A model generated the notes under the pieces. The model did not search any database. It saw only the letters and a program-made list of their open reading frames with translations, and was not told the origin of the DNA. From Bacteroidota bacterium (GTDB taxonomy: Bacteria > Bacteroidota > Bacteroidia > AKYH767-A > OLB10), in NCBI GenBank assembly GCA_016713445.1, contig JADJPB010000008.1:186001-250000 (forward strand): a stretch of 64,000 bases of DNA, read 5' to 3'. Position numbers and translations under genes: made by a program. This document shows, in pieces, positions 20,574 to 29,500 of the stretch; positions within the stretch are counted from its first letter, which is position 1, and the number at the start of each line of letters is the position of its first letter.

Positions 20574-20987
20574 TTAAAAAGGAAGGTCTCCACCTAAATC
20601 CGTCATAGGCGGTGTAGGATCTGCAGTTCCGGCATCACTGGGTCCATTTTGTGCATCGCGCTTGCTTAACATGGTCATATTCTCGGCGATGATTTCGGTG
20701 GCATAGCGCTTTATCCCATCTTTCTCCCAACTACGGGTACGCAACTTTCCTTCTATAAAAACCATATGCCCTTTTCGAAGGTGTAACTTTTCGGCTGCCT
20801 CGGCAAGTCCACGCCACAAAACGATGTTATGCCATTCGGTTTGATCTTGTCGATTGCCGTCTTTATTTTTAAAATACTCTGTGGTAGCCAGTGGAAACTT
20901 AGCCACCATAATGCCGCCTTCCATGTGTCGGAACTCAGGATCTTTACCCAGATTACCAATGAGAAATACTTTGTTTACACCAGACAT
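20574..20987 (-). CDS. ssb: Single-stranded DNA-binding protein
   Basis: Binds ssDNA in replication and repair. 137 residues with the OB-fold start MSGVNKVFLIGNLGKDPEFR, the block WHNIVLWRGLAEAAEKLHLRKG and a C-terminal tip DLGGDLPF resembling the acidic protein-docking tail of SSB. The tail is short on acidic residues compared with the DDDIPF of E. coli. It lies next to mutY (both on the - strand, about 100 bases apart). Confidence 0.95.
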   Translation of the reverse strand: MSGVNKVFLIGNLGKDPEFRHMEGGIMVAKFPLATTEYFKNKDGNRQDQTEWHNIVLWRGLAEAAEKLHLRKGHMVFIEGKLRTRSWEKDGIKRYATEIIAENMTMLSKRDAQNGPSDAGTADPTPPMTDLGGDLPF

Positions 20988-21039
20988 AAGAGAGAGATTT
21001 TAGTTAAACGAGAGAATTCAATTCGATCTTTACTTAGGT

Positions 21040-21047
21040 CAAAGGTA
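21040..21047 (-). promoter_or_regulatory. -7 box of ssb
   Basis: The complement reads TACCTTTG, an exact TAnnTTTG match 53 bases upstream of the ssb start. A -33 TTG at normal spacing is not evident. Confidence 0.4.
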
Positions 21048-21090
21048 ACCGATATTATATAATAGAAAAATTCTAGGCAAGAAATGATGT

Positions 21091-22134
21091 CTATTCGAGG
21101 TCTTCGTGGTGAAAAAACTTCACGATTAACTGAGGAAATGCATACTTGCTGAGGTCGGCTAGGTTTACTTTTAGATAGTCGCCCTTGGGAGCGTGCGTAG
21201 CATCTATTTTAACGGTCCAAAAGCAAGTATGTAGTTCCTGATGCGATAAAATATGCTTCCGTTTAAATGGATGTTGGTTCATTTTAGGCTGATGAAGTTT
21301 AGCCACCGCGGGAATATCAGGCGGAAAATCGGTAGATTCAAAGACCTCTACCAAGGGCAGCTCGTATAAGCCTTGCCAAATATCCTTCTCATTTCTCCGC
21401 TTGATGTAGGTATGAATTCCATCTGTAATTAGGAAATAATGAAAGTACCGCTTCTTCGAGGGTAGCTTCTTTCCCTTCACCGGATAATCCGATACCTTAT
21501 TATATATAAGTGCATGACAAGCCATCGAGAAGGGACAATCGTCACAGTTGGGGGAGATGGGCTTACAGACCAGTGATCCTATTTCCATCATGGCTTGATT
21601 ATGTTCGGCAGCGTGCTTGCCATCCATCAATTCCAACGCCAGCGCATTAAAAGCTTTTTTCCCTTCTGTAGAGTCGATGGGTACATCCATCCCGAAAAAA
21701 CGTGATAAAAAACGGAATACATTTCCATCTACCACAGGGTGCGGCAAATCGTAGGCAAAACTGGCAATAGCCGATGCGGTATAGTCCCCGATTCCTTTTA
21801 TCGATCTCAACTTTATGAAGTCGTCCGGAAAGGCGCCACCAAACTCCTCTACCACTTGTTTACTAGCTGCATGTAGATTTCTGGCGCGGGAATAATAGCC
21901 CAGTCCTTGCCAAAGCCGCAAAATTTGGTCTTCCGATGCGACGGCAAGGCCTTCAATGGATGGGAAATTTTCAAGAAATTTCTCGTAGTACGGAAGTCCT
22001 TGATTTACACGTGTTTGCTGAAGAATGATTTCAGACAGCCAAATTTTATAGGCATCTTTCGTCGTTCTCCACGGCAATTTTCGGCCATTTTCACGGTACC
22101 AAGCCCTCAAATTCTTAGAAAATTCCTGATTCAT
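21091..22134 (-). CDS. mutY: A/G-specific adenine glycosylase MutY
   Basis: Removes adenine mispaired with 8-oxoguanine. It has the catalytic region SEIILQQTRVNQG, helix-hairpin-helix RSIKGIGDYTASAIASFAYD with the catalytic Asp in PHPVVDGNV, and the 4Fe-4S cluster ligands CKPISPNCDDCPFSMAC (C-x6-C-x2-C-x5-C). The C-terminal NUDIX-like domain (from about residue 225) recognises 8-oxoG. 347 residues, the expected size. Divergent from the HU gene. Confidence 0.96.
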   Translation of the reverse strand: MNQEFSKNLRAWYRENGRKLPWRTTKDAYKIWLSEIILQQTRVNQGLPYYEKFLENFPSIEGLAVASEDQILRLWQGLGYYSRARNLHAASKQVVEEFGGAFPDDFIKLRSIKGIGDYTASAIASFAYDLPHPVVDGNVFRFLSRFFGMDVPIDSTEGKKAFNALALELMDGKHAAEHNQAMMEIGSLVCKPISPNCDDCPFSMACHALIYNKVSDYPVKGKKLPSKKRYFHYFLITDGIHTYIKRRNEKDIWQGLYELPLVEVFESTDFPPDIPAVAKLHQPKMNQHPFKRKHILSHQELHTCFWTVKIDATHAPKGDYLKVNLADLSKYAFPQLIVKFFHHEDLE

Positions 22135-22170
22135 CTTAAATAATTAGGACAAAAATACATAAGTAATATT

Positions 22171-22199
22171 TTGTATTTCAACATGAAAGCATATCTTTG
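22171..22199 (+). promoter_or_regulatory. Promoter of the HU gene
   Basis: TTG (22171-22173) and TATCTTTG (22192-22199) are 18 bases apart, a good match to the Bacteroidota -33/-7 promoter. The HU ATG follows 37 bases later. Confidence 0.65.
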
Positions 22200-22235
22200 C
22201 AGCCCCTTAAAAGGAATTTATAATCAATAGTAAAG

Positions 22236-22541
22236 ATGACAAAAGCAGAATTAGTAAACGAGATCTCCACAAAGACTGGGATCGAAAAAGTAGCCGTTCA
22301 ACAAACCGTTGAATCCATGATGAAAGTGGTTCGCAACTCGTTGATCAATAACGAAAACGTTTATTTACGTGGTTTCGGTAGTTTCATCGTGAAGAAGCGT
22401 GCTAAGAAAACAGGACGTATCATCACCAAGAATGCTACGATCATTATTCCGGAACATTATATCCCAGCTTTCAAGCCAGCGAAAACTTTCACTGAGCGTG
22501 TAAAGTCTGCACACAATAAGAAAACCACTCCTGCTGAATAA
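22236..22541 (+). CDS. HU-family DNA-binding protein
   Basis: 101 residues: MTKAELVNEISTKTGIEKV, then VYLRGFGSFIVKKRAKKTGR and the beta-arm sequence TIIIPEHYIPAFKPAK in place of the usual IPA-x-xxPxF. It is a nucleoid-associated dimer that bends DNA. The C-terminal lysine-rich tail is short. It is followed after six bases by the TPR gene, so the two may share an mRNA. Confidence 0.93.
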   Translation: MTKAELVNEISTKTGIEKVAVQQTVESMMKVVRNSLINNENVYLRGFGSFIVKKRAKKTGRIITKNATIIIPEHYIPAFKPAKTFTERVKSAHNKKTTPAE

Positions 22542-22547
22542 TCCTGA

Positions 22548-23384
22548 ATGAAAAGTGCACAACTGAGGATTCTCCTCATTGCCGGCACAATTCTACTTTC
22601 GGTAGCACTGTATTTTCTCCCTTCTCAAATCAACAAGAAAGGGGTAGAACCTAGAGCAGCCGCGGAAAGAACAGAGGATGAATTCAACCCGGAAGATTTA
22701 TTGCGATCGGCGAAAGCTGCGCTCGACTCAAACTCGCTTCAAGCACTTGAGGTCATCGAGAAAGCCTCTTCTCAATCCAATAATAAAGACACTGCCTTAT
22801 TAGATAGTATTGGTAGAATCTGGGATAGAAACGGAATACCGGCGGCTTCCGCAATTTGGTTCGAGCGAAAAGCAGAAATAGTAAAGAGTGAAGCTTCCTT
22901 TCTGGATGCAGCTTACCGCTATTTTGATTCTTTTCGAATGGCCAAAGACAGCACGGTGCAATCCTTATTAGTTGGAAAAGCTATCACCAACTACGAAAAG
23001 GTGTTGGAGATAAATCCGAATAACCTCAATGCAAAAACAGACCTTGGTGCCTGTTATGCAGATGGAACTTCAGAGCCGATGAAAGGAATCATGTTATTGC
23101 GCGATGTAGTAACGGCCGATCCCAATCATGAAATGGCACAGTACAATTTAGGAATGCTCAGTGTAAAGTCCGGACAACTGGATAAAGCGATTGAAAGATT
23201 CCAAAAAGTACTGGAGATAAATCCGGAAAGAACCGAAATGAACTTCTACCTCGGTCAAGTTCATCTTCAAAAAGGAGATACAGCAGCGGCGATTCAAGCA
23301 TACGAAACGTTCATCAAGAATGCCAAGTACGATGTGTCCGATGTAATTAAAATGGTACAAGCTCTCAAGAGTAAATCCTCCTGA
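22548..23384 (+). CDS. Membrane-anchored tetratricopeptide-repeat protein
   Basis: 278 residues with an N-terminal membrane anchor (LRILLIAGTILLSVALYFLP) and at least three TPRs in the C-terminal half (ITNYEKVLEINPNNLNAKTD, AQYNLGMLSVKSGQLDKAIE, MNFYLGQVHLQKGDTAAAIQ). TPRs bind protein partners; no enzymatic domain is seen. Such HU-TPR gene pairs recur in Bacteroidota genomes as far as I recall; the function is unknown. Confidence 0.88.
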   Translation: MKSAQLRILLIAGTILLSVALYFLPSQINKKGVEPRAAAERTEDEFNPEDLLRSAKAALDSNSLQALEVIEKASSQSNNKDTALLDSIGRIWDRNGIPAASAIWFERKAEIVKSEASFLDAAYRYFDSFRMAKDSTVQSLLVGKAITNYEKVLEINPNNLNAKTDLGACYADGTSEPMKGIMLLRDVVTADPNHEMAQYNLGMLSVKSGQLDKAIERFQKVLEINPERTEMNFYLGQVHLQKGDTAAAIQAYETFIKNAKYDVSDVIKMVQALKSKSS

Positions 23385-23421
23385 GAAAGAAAACAGTTAT
23401 AAAACATTAAAAAATTAAATT

Positions 23422-23514
23422 ATGCCATCAGGTAAAAAGCGCAAACGTCATAAAATGGCGACCCACAAACGTAAGAAGCGTCTAAGAAAGAATCGTCATA
23501 AGAAGAAGAAATAA
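23422..23514 (+). CDS. Tiny basic AURKAIP1/COX24-like protein (30 residues)
   Basis: ATG CCA TCA GGT at 23422 opens a 30-residue protein in which more than half of the residues are Lys, Arg or His (MPSGKKRKRHKMATHKRKKR and a further ten). It matches the short AURKAIP1/COX24-domain proteins annotated across Bacteroidota, which resemble the C-terminus of mitochondrial small-subunit protein mS38. A ribosome-associated role is therefore likely but is inference. It is too short for most ORF callers. It lies between the TPR gene and rng, and is followed by a hairpin. Confidence 0.85.
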   Translation: MPSGKKRKRHKMATHKRKKRLRKNRHKKKK

Positions 23515-23531
23515 GCCATTTTAGGCTAATG

Positions 23532-23575
23532 GTAGCCATTCTGAACAATACTGTACGGAATGGCTACTCATATTT
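23532..23575 (+). terminator. Hairpin after the 30-residue gene
   Basis: GTAGCCATTC (23532-23541) pairs perfectly with GAATGGCTAC (23558-23567); T-rich sequence follows. Probably a rho-independent terminator, although the T-run is interrupted. Confidence 0.6.
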
Positions 23576-23661
23576 GCTATTTTTCATTTAGATAGTTGAT
23601 CGACTATCCTATTTTATGAGATTTTATTGTACTCATTAAGCAAAAAATTAGGCTTCGAGAA

Positions 23662-25223
23662 TTGAACAGCGAACTCATTATTGATTCGACTACTTCCGAG
23701 GTGCAAATCGCCCTTGTTGAAGATAAGCAGCTCGTAGAGTTAAATACAGAAAAAAAAGAGAAAGGCTTTTCTGTGGGTGACGTCTACTTGGGCCGCGTTA
23801 AGAAACTTATGCCTTCACTCAACGCCGCTTTTGTGGATATCGGTTATGAAAAAGATGCCTTCCTCCACTACCTCGATTTAGGAACCCAGGTTCAGTCTCT
23901 CATCAAGTACATGAAGAACACGCAAGGCGGCAAACAAGCCGATGCCTTGCTGAACAACTTCGAACTGGAGGCCGACATCAATAAAGCCGGAAAGATTGGA
24001 CAAGTAGTTTCTACGAACCTCAACATCATGGTGCAGGTGGCTAAGGAACCCATCAGCAGCAAAGGTCCGCGTATAACCGCTGAACTTTCTTTTGCTGGGC
24101 GATTTGTAGTTCTGGTTCCCTTTTCAGATGTAGTTTCCGTATCACAAAAAATTAAAAGCAGCGCCGAGCGCCTTCGCCTAAAGCGTTTAGCAACGAGTAT
24201 CAAACCACGCAACTTCGGAATCATTGTTCGAACTGTTGCTGAAGGAAAAAAAGTTGCCGACCTCGACAGAGATGTGCAAGATTTAACTTCGAAGTGGAGT
24301 GCTTTACACGAGCAATTAAAATCAGCCACACCGCCCGCAAAACTGCTGGGTGAAATTGATCGCGCTTCCACCATCTTAAGAGATTTATTGAATGCCAACT
24401 TCAATGCCATTCACGTCAATGATGTTCGTGTTGCAGAAGAAATAAAAACGTATTTGAGAGGGATTGCTCCTGATCAGGTTGACATTGTAAAGTTGTACAA
24501 AGGCAAATTGCCCATTTTCGAAAACTTTGGCATCGACAAACAAATCAAATCGCTTTTTGGAAAAACGGTGAACATGGCTGGAGGCTCCTACCTCATCATT
24601 GAGCATACCGAAGCCATGCATGTAATTGATGTGAATAGTGGTGGCCGAAATAAAGGCGCGTCCGACTCTCAAGAAAACAATGCGCTTCAAACTAACTTAA
24701 TGGCGGCAAAAGAAATTGCACGTCAATTTAGGATGCGCGATATGGGTGGAATCATCGTCATTGATTTCATCGACATGAAAAATACGGTAAATCGCAAAAC
24801 GCTTTTCGACACCTTGCAAGCCGAGATGAAGCAAGATCGTGCGCGACACACCATTTTACCGCCAACAAAATTTGGTCTCGTACAAATCACCCGTGAGCGT
24901 GTACGACCTGTTACCGATATCATCACGGCGGAGAAATGTCCGGCTTGTGATGGAACTGGAGAAATTAAAGCTTCCTCCTTTTAATCGACGACATTGAAAA
25001 TAACTTACGTTACCTCTGCGAAGAGCAAAACGAAAAAGGCTTAACCTTACAAACGCATCCTTTCGTAGCTGCCTTTTTAAATAAAGATTTTTGGAAATTC
25101 AAATCTTTCCAATGGAAATGGCGCAAGAAATATAAAAGCTGGGTGAAGATTGAACCCATCTCCTCTTACCATTTAATGGAATTTCATTTTTTGAATAAGC
25201 AGGGGGAAGAGATAAAGCTTTAG
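23662..25223 (+). CDS. rng: Ribonuclease G/E family protein
   Basis: Endoribonuclease for rRNA maturation and mRNA turnover. S1 domain in GDVYLGRVKKLMPSLNAAFVD, catalytic metal-binding Asp in AMHVIDVNSGGRNKG and FIDMKN, and the zinc-link CPACDGTGEIK. The start is a TTG at 23662 (NSELIIDSTTSEVQIALVED). The frame changes at about 24972 in the stretch GCTTCCTCC, after which the family C-terminus continues (LIDDIENNLRYLCEEQNEKG to HFLNKQGEEIKL) to a TAG at 25223. Joined length is about 520 residues, as expected. Confidence 0.93.
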
Positions 25224-25482
25224 GCGCTTTTTTTTTCTTGGTAGCTTAGGCTTACTATAATACCTATTCTTTAATAATTAATTGCTTTTCGACGGAGGCT
25301 GTCGATTTAGTACGTATTTGTACTTAGTGAGAACTTTTTGGTGGGTCTACTGGGGTACTGGGTTGTTAAAAAAGGTATATTTGAGGAAAGGGAAACATGT
25401 GTAAATTCTCCCACCTTGGAGGATTTAATGGATAAAAGAGCTCAAGAATAAATTATAGCCAATTTTAAATCAACAACATACA

Positions 25483-27020
25483 ATGGCGAAAAAAGAAATT
25501 AATCCAAATGCCGATAAAGACTATATCGACCAATTAGATTTGGTAAACGAACACAATTTTCCAAAATTTCTTAAATCCATTATGTTATCTCCTTTTAGAC
25601 ATATTAAAGAGTTAACTTTAAATTTCATTCATCCAATTTCTGTTATTGCAGGGACAAACCGATCAGGAAAATCAACTGTATTAATGGCTTTAGCTTGTAG
25701 TCATTTTGACTTCAAAAAAAGAAATGTGCACAATGGTTTTCTTGAAAGGCATACTTGGAGTTCAATTATGCAATTTACAAGCCAAGACAAACAAAAAAGT
25801 TGATTGGACATATTTTATTACACAAATTTGGAAAAAAGGAAGAAACAAAACGTGGACAAAGAAAAGCTGCGACAAAGAAATGGAATGGTATTGGCAAAAA
25901 AGAAACTCAATTTGCCAATCGACAAGTTGTTTTTCTCGATTTAGACCGAATTTCTCCAGCAAGAAATTTTGGTAGAGCAATTTTCAATAAATCTCAAAAA
26001 GCATTAGTTACAAATATCTCAGCATTAAATATTCCAAGAATTGAAAAATATCTTTCTTACGTCTTGGAGGAAAGTTCTAAATTAAATAAACTAGCATCTC
26101 ATTTAGACAAAGATATTTTTAAATACAGCAACTCAAATGAATATTCAAGTTACAATGCGGCAACTGGCGAAGAGGTTCTTACCAAAATACTTATTGATGT
26201 AATTGAAGCGCCAGATCATTCCTTAATATTGATAGATGAAATTGAAGTTGGGTTACATCCAAAAATCCAAAGACGCTTAATTCAAGCTTTGTATAATATC
26301 GCTAGAAACGACAATAAACAATTTGTGTTGACTTCTCATTCGCCATCAATTCTTTCTTCTCTACCCGACAAAGCAAGGATATTTATCGAAAAAAATTTCA
26401 GACGGGAACTTTAAGGTAATTCCAAATATAAGTGTGAACGCTGCTTTATCTAAAATGGATTCAATTTCGTATCCATTAGTTGATTTATATTGTGAAGATA
26501 AAGAAGCGAAAAAATTATACAAAAAGCAATTTCATCAATTCAATCAGAGAAATCTTTAACTAATTTTGCAGACTTAATAATATCGTGATTTCGGGAAGCG
26601 GAGGCAAAACTTATACTTATTTTAAATCTCATCAAGAGACATATCCGAGTAAAGAATAAAGACTGGATACGCATGTATATTGGATGGAACAGAAGAGTTT
26701 TGAAAGATGCAAGTGGTAATTTAAGTTATCCTCAAGAAGACTGTTTGCATTTTATTTATTCAAATGAAAGTCCTGAAAAATTCTTAACTGAAGTGTATTT
26801 AAAAAAATACCCCAACAGCACATTAACTTACCATTTAAATAATTCTAATCCACATTGCCTTTTTGATAAAATGATTGAAAATTCAGTTTGTACAAACAGA
26901 GACGAAGCATTTGAGAAAACTTGGAATTATTTCATCACAACTACAGATGGGAAGCTATATTTTGAAGAGTTAAAATTATTCATTCTTAAAATGACAAAAA
27001 AGTATTCTCCTGATCTATGA
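25483..27020 (+). CDS. AAA-family ATPase, OLD-like nuclease candidate
   Basis: The open pieces (25483-25803, 25755-26414, 26412-26560, 26673-27020) join into one protein of about 510 residues after correcting about five one-base indels. It has Walker A IAGTNRSGKST, a long insert, FANRQVVFLDLDRISP, Walker B LILIDEIEVGLHPKIQRR and the switch QFVLTSHSPSILSSLP of SMC/OLD-type AAA_21 ATPases. The C-terminal part contains LVDLYCEDKEAKKLY, which resembles the first acidic motif of a TOPRIM nuclease, but I do not see its later DxD. Such proteins act alone or with partners in phage defence. It is the first gene of the accessory island. Confidence 0.72.
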
Positions 27021-27038
27021 CAAAAAGAAAAACTTGCA

Positions 27039-27135
27039 TGTAACAACACTTACATAAAAGATAGGGGTTTGTAACATCCAATTAAATTAGAAGATTTATT
27101 CAAGACACCACAACGCAAAGACACAAATTGTTACA
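27039..27135. repeat. attC-like inverted pair with cassette repeat inside
   Basis: TGTAACAA (27039-27046) and TTGTTACA (27128-27135) are perfectly complementary and enclose about 80 bases, beginning 19 bases after the ATPase stop. The ends AAC and GTT agree with attC core sites. The inner arms are poor, so this is a weak candidate. The AT-rich cassette repeat copy at 27068-27103 lies within it. Confidence 0.35.
27068..27103 (+). repeat. AT-rich cassette repeat, copy 1
   Basis: TTTGTAACATCCAATTAAAT followed by TAGAAGATTTATTC aligns with the repeat family seen at 33270, 35312, 36981, 38911, 39968, 41285 and 42076. This is the most divergent copy. Confidence 0.5.
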
Positions 27136-27253
27136 GGGCTTTTAGGACAACCTGCAACAGCAATGAACTTGTGTAAAACATAAATTGTAAATTCAAAACC
27201 AAACGACCTAAAGAATATTCTAGTTTAATATTTGTGAAAGTGACATGTAAATT

Positions 27254-27955
27254 ATGACAATGGAAGAACTTGCAGAAAGCATATATGAAGTTATTAAGGA
27301 CTATAGAAACCACGACGATGTTTTTATTGCGAAACAGAATATAATAGAATGGGCAAGGCAATTTGAAGAAAATGACGAACTTGTTTTGACTGAACTAAAT
27401 AAAATTATTAAAGAAACATACGTTTCAAGAGAAAAAGCAAAAAAACTTGTCCATCAAAATATTCTTAGGCTAATGCAACTTTATCGCTACTCAAATGTTG
27501 CGATATTTTTAATTGATACTGAATTTATAGATGTACAACTAACCCATAAGAGCCAACCATCAATTCTAATTTTATTAGAAGAAATTTTAAGTGAACATTT
27601 TCAAGAATCCTATATCAAATACAAAGAATATCCTAAAAAAAATTATATCTACTTTGACGACATTCTTGCATCAGGAAGTACGATTGGTAGAGATATAGTT
27701 AATTTTCTAAACCAAGTTGATTCTTCTGGAAAATTCTTTCATCAAAAACTTCAAGACAATGAAATTAATTTATCAATTAGGGTGTTTTGTTTACACACTT
27801 GGGGATTTGAATTTCAGAAATACAGAATCCAGAAAGAATTTAATGAAAAAGTCATGAAAAAAGTAAATTGGTTTTGGAATTATGAAATTCAAAATCACGC
27901 AAAATTCAACAATCAAAAACTAAATATCGCTAAACCCGTAAAGGGAATAATTTAA
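27254..27955 (+). CDS. Phosphoribosyltransferase-like (PRTase-CE type) protein
   Basis: 233 residues. The central NYIYFDDILASGSTIGRDIV is a PRTase-type PRPP loop (hydrophobic strand, DD, then SGST). The N-terminal half is helical and carries no other recognised domain. The combination fits the phosphoribosyltransferase-like proteins placed in prokaryotic conflict systems (PRTase-CE in domain databases, from memory). The reaction is unknown; nucleotide or NAD-type chemistry is plausible because a NADAR gene lies in the same operon. The next gene starts six bases downstream. Confidence 0.7.
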   Translation: MTMEELAESIYEVIKDYRNHDDVFIAKQNIIEWARQFEENDELVLTELNKIIKETYVSREKAKKLVHQNILRLMQLYRYSNVAIFLIDTEFIDVQLTHKSQPSILILLEEILSEHFQESYIKYKEYPKKNYIYFDDILASGSTIGRDIVNFLNQVDSSGKFFHQKLQDNEINLSIRVFCLHTWGFEFQKYRIQKEFNEKVMKKVNWFWNYEIQNHAKFNNQKLNIAKPVKGII

Positions 27956-27961
27956 AGATAA

Positions 27962-28306
27962 ATGGCTATTTGGAAAAAATTGTCTGTAACAAAATATGAA
28001 GATTATGCGTATAGAAAGGCAAATACACCAGCAACGGAACAATTTTTCACGTCTGCTGACAATAGAATAAAATTTGAAAATGTTTTAACAGAAAAAGGAA
28101 TAGACATAATCAATATGATAAAAGGCGAAGTGAAACCCAATATAAGACCATTGGGGTTGATAAATCCACAATATAAAATATTTGGGTTAGGTACTCATTT
28201 TTTTACTTGGCGTAATATTCCCAACAATGCTCCGTTAGTGTATTGGTGGGAAGTTAACGGACATAATTGGAAACCATTATTTTCTGTCGCAAATAGAGGT
28301 AATTAA
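27962..28306 (+). CDS. Orphan protein between PRTase and NADAR genes
   Basis: 114 residues; I do not recognise it. It is soluble, rich in aromatic residues toward its C-terminus (HFFTWRNIPNNAPLVYWWEV), with no signal peptide or membrane segment. It lies 6 bases after the PRTase-like gene and 23 bases before the NADAR gene in the same direction, so it is probably an operon member and possibly the substrate, toxin or sensor of the system. It does not show the residues expected of a DarT-type ADP-ribosyltransferase. Confidence 0.65.
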   Translation: MAIWKKLSVTKYEDYAYRKANTPATEQFFTSADNRIKFENVLTEKGIDIINMIKGEVKPNIRPLGLINPQYKIFGLGTHFFTWRNIPNNAPLVYWWEVNGHNWKPLFSVANRGN

Positions 28307-28329
28307 AAAAAATAGCTTAATTTAGCATT

Positions 28330-28947
28330 GTGGATCCGAGCGTAAGGGAATATCAAATTAATAATGTCATTACGTTTGCAAGGACAGACGGACGTTTTGG
28401 AGCCTTGTCAAATATGGCATCTGGGTTCAATTTGTTTATTAATGAAGTTAATATTCAAAGTTCTGAAATACTATATCAAGCGTGTAGATTTCCAGTGTTT
28501 CCTAACATTCAAGAAGAAATAATTAGGGCACAAAATCCAATGGACGCTAAAAAAATCAGTAGACAATACATTCAATATAGTCGTCAAGATTGGGACAAAG
28601 TAAAGTTTAAAATTATGAAATGGTGTCTTGAAGTTAAGTTAATTCAAAATTTTGACAAATTCTCACACGCACTTCTTTCCACTGACGACAAAACAATCGT
28701 TGAATATTCTAAAAATGATGCTGTTTGGGGTGCAACGCTTAAAGACGACAAGACTACTCTGGTTGGTAAAAATGCTTTAGGGCGACTTTTAATGGAATTA
28801 AGAGAAAAAGTCAAAACACACGAAATAAGCAAATCTACTGTTATTTTATCTCTAAACATTCCCGCGTTCTTATTGTTTGGAAATCCAATTGAAGAAGTTA
28901 GGAATGACGCGTATTTCATAAATGACTTAGACGAAATCTACGCATAA
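28330..28947 (+). CDS. NADAR-family (YbiA-like) protein
   Basis: 205 residues. The NADAR pattern is clear: GALSNMASGFNLFINEVNI (the F/G-x-LSN entrance), SEILYQACRFP, KMKWCLEVKL-like helix (IMKWCLEVKLIQNF) and the C-terminal AVWGATLKDD plus NALGRLLMELRE. NADAR proteins hydrolyse N-glycosidic bonds in ADP-ribose-type or riboflavin-pathway intermediates; some remove ADP-ribose from nucleic acids as antitoxins to DarT. The start used is GTG at 28330. The gene ends 11 bases before an attC-like element. Confidence 0.85.
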   Translation: MDPSVREYQINNVITFARTDGRFGALSNMASGFNLFINEVNIQSSEILYQACRFPVFPNIQEEIIRAQNPMDAKKISRQYIQYSRQDWDKVKFKIMKWCLEVKLIQNFDKFSHALLSTDDKTIVEYSKNDAVWGATLKDDKTTLVGKNALGRLLMELREKVKTHEISKSTVILSLNIPAFLLFGNPIEEVRNDAYFINDLDEIYA

Positions 28948-28957
28948 AAAAGCGCCT

Positions 28958-29086
28958 CCTAACAATGGCTTGGTAACATTAAGGCAGACGTGCTTTTATA
29001 GAACATTTATGCAAAGTTCAACAATAGGAATTCTATTAACCTCATGTGGTAAAAATCCACTATATCGCCAAGCAGCAACCCGTTAG
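28958..29086 (+). repeat. attC-like recombination site candidate
   Basis: Nested complementary arms: CTAAC (28959-28963) with GTTAG (29082-29086), and GCTTGG (28968-28973) with CCAAGC (29068-29073), spacers of 4 and 8 bases, total about 128 bases. This is the R-L-L-R layout of an integron attC, with the outer arms ending AAC and beginning GTT as required. It follows the stop of the NADAR gene by 11 bases, where a cassette attC should lie. No integrase is present in the window. Confidence 0.5.
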
Positions 29087-29134
29087 TAGCAAATGTGAAT
29101 CGACCCACTACCAAAGGGATACCACAGTCGAAAA

Positions 29135-29500
29135 TCAATCCTTCTTCTTTTTCTTCCTCCAAGACGTTTTAAAGAAACTCTTTTTGTTTTCGGCATCTTC
29201 TTTACGACCTTCTTCAATTTCCCAATCGTCCCAACGCCTTGCATGACGGATTTTATTTCGCGTAATAAAGTAATGCGATTTGCATTCATAATTCCAATTC
29301 CCAATAGACGGAAAAAGCGAAACAGTTTTTCCGTCAAAACGAAGTTCCCAATCTGTTGGAGATAGAGGAGTTACAACTTCATAGCCACAGCCACACACAC
29401 ATTTATGTATGGCTGTGCAATAAGGAATGGAGATATACAACACACCTGCTTCAATCACATCAGGAATAAACTCAACAAACTTATGCTGTATTGTCTTCAT
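29135..29500 (-). CDS. DUF6527 protein of the ubiquitin-like operon
   Basis: 121 residues. It shows the DUF6527 hallmarks: KFVEFIPDVIEAGVLYISIP, TAIHKCVCGCGYEVVTPLSP, WNYECKSHYFI and a basic tail. The Cys set (C-x-C-x-C, then C-x2-H) suggests a bound metal. DUF6527 genes accompany bacterial ubiquitin-like conjugation genes and have been proposed to process or remove the modifier; I do not rely on a specific mechanism. Its start overlaps the E1 end by about 20 bases, so it is translationally coupled. Confidence 0.82.
   Translation of the reverse strand: MKTIQHKFVEFIPDVIEAGVLYISIPYCTAIHKCVCGCGYEVVTPLSPTDWELRFDGKTVSLFPSIGNWNYECKSHYFITRNKIRHARRWDDWEIEEGRKEDAENKKSFFKTSWRKKKKKD

Noticed and set aside
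23892..24410. 172-residue ORF on the - strand
   Set aside because: Antisense shadow of rng.
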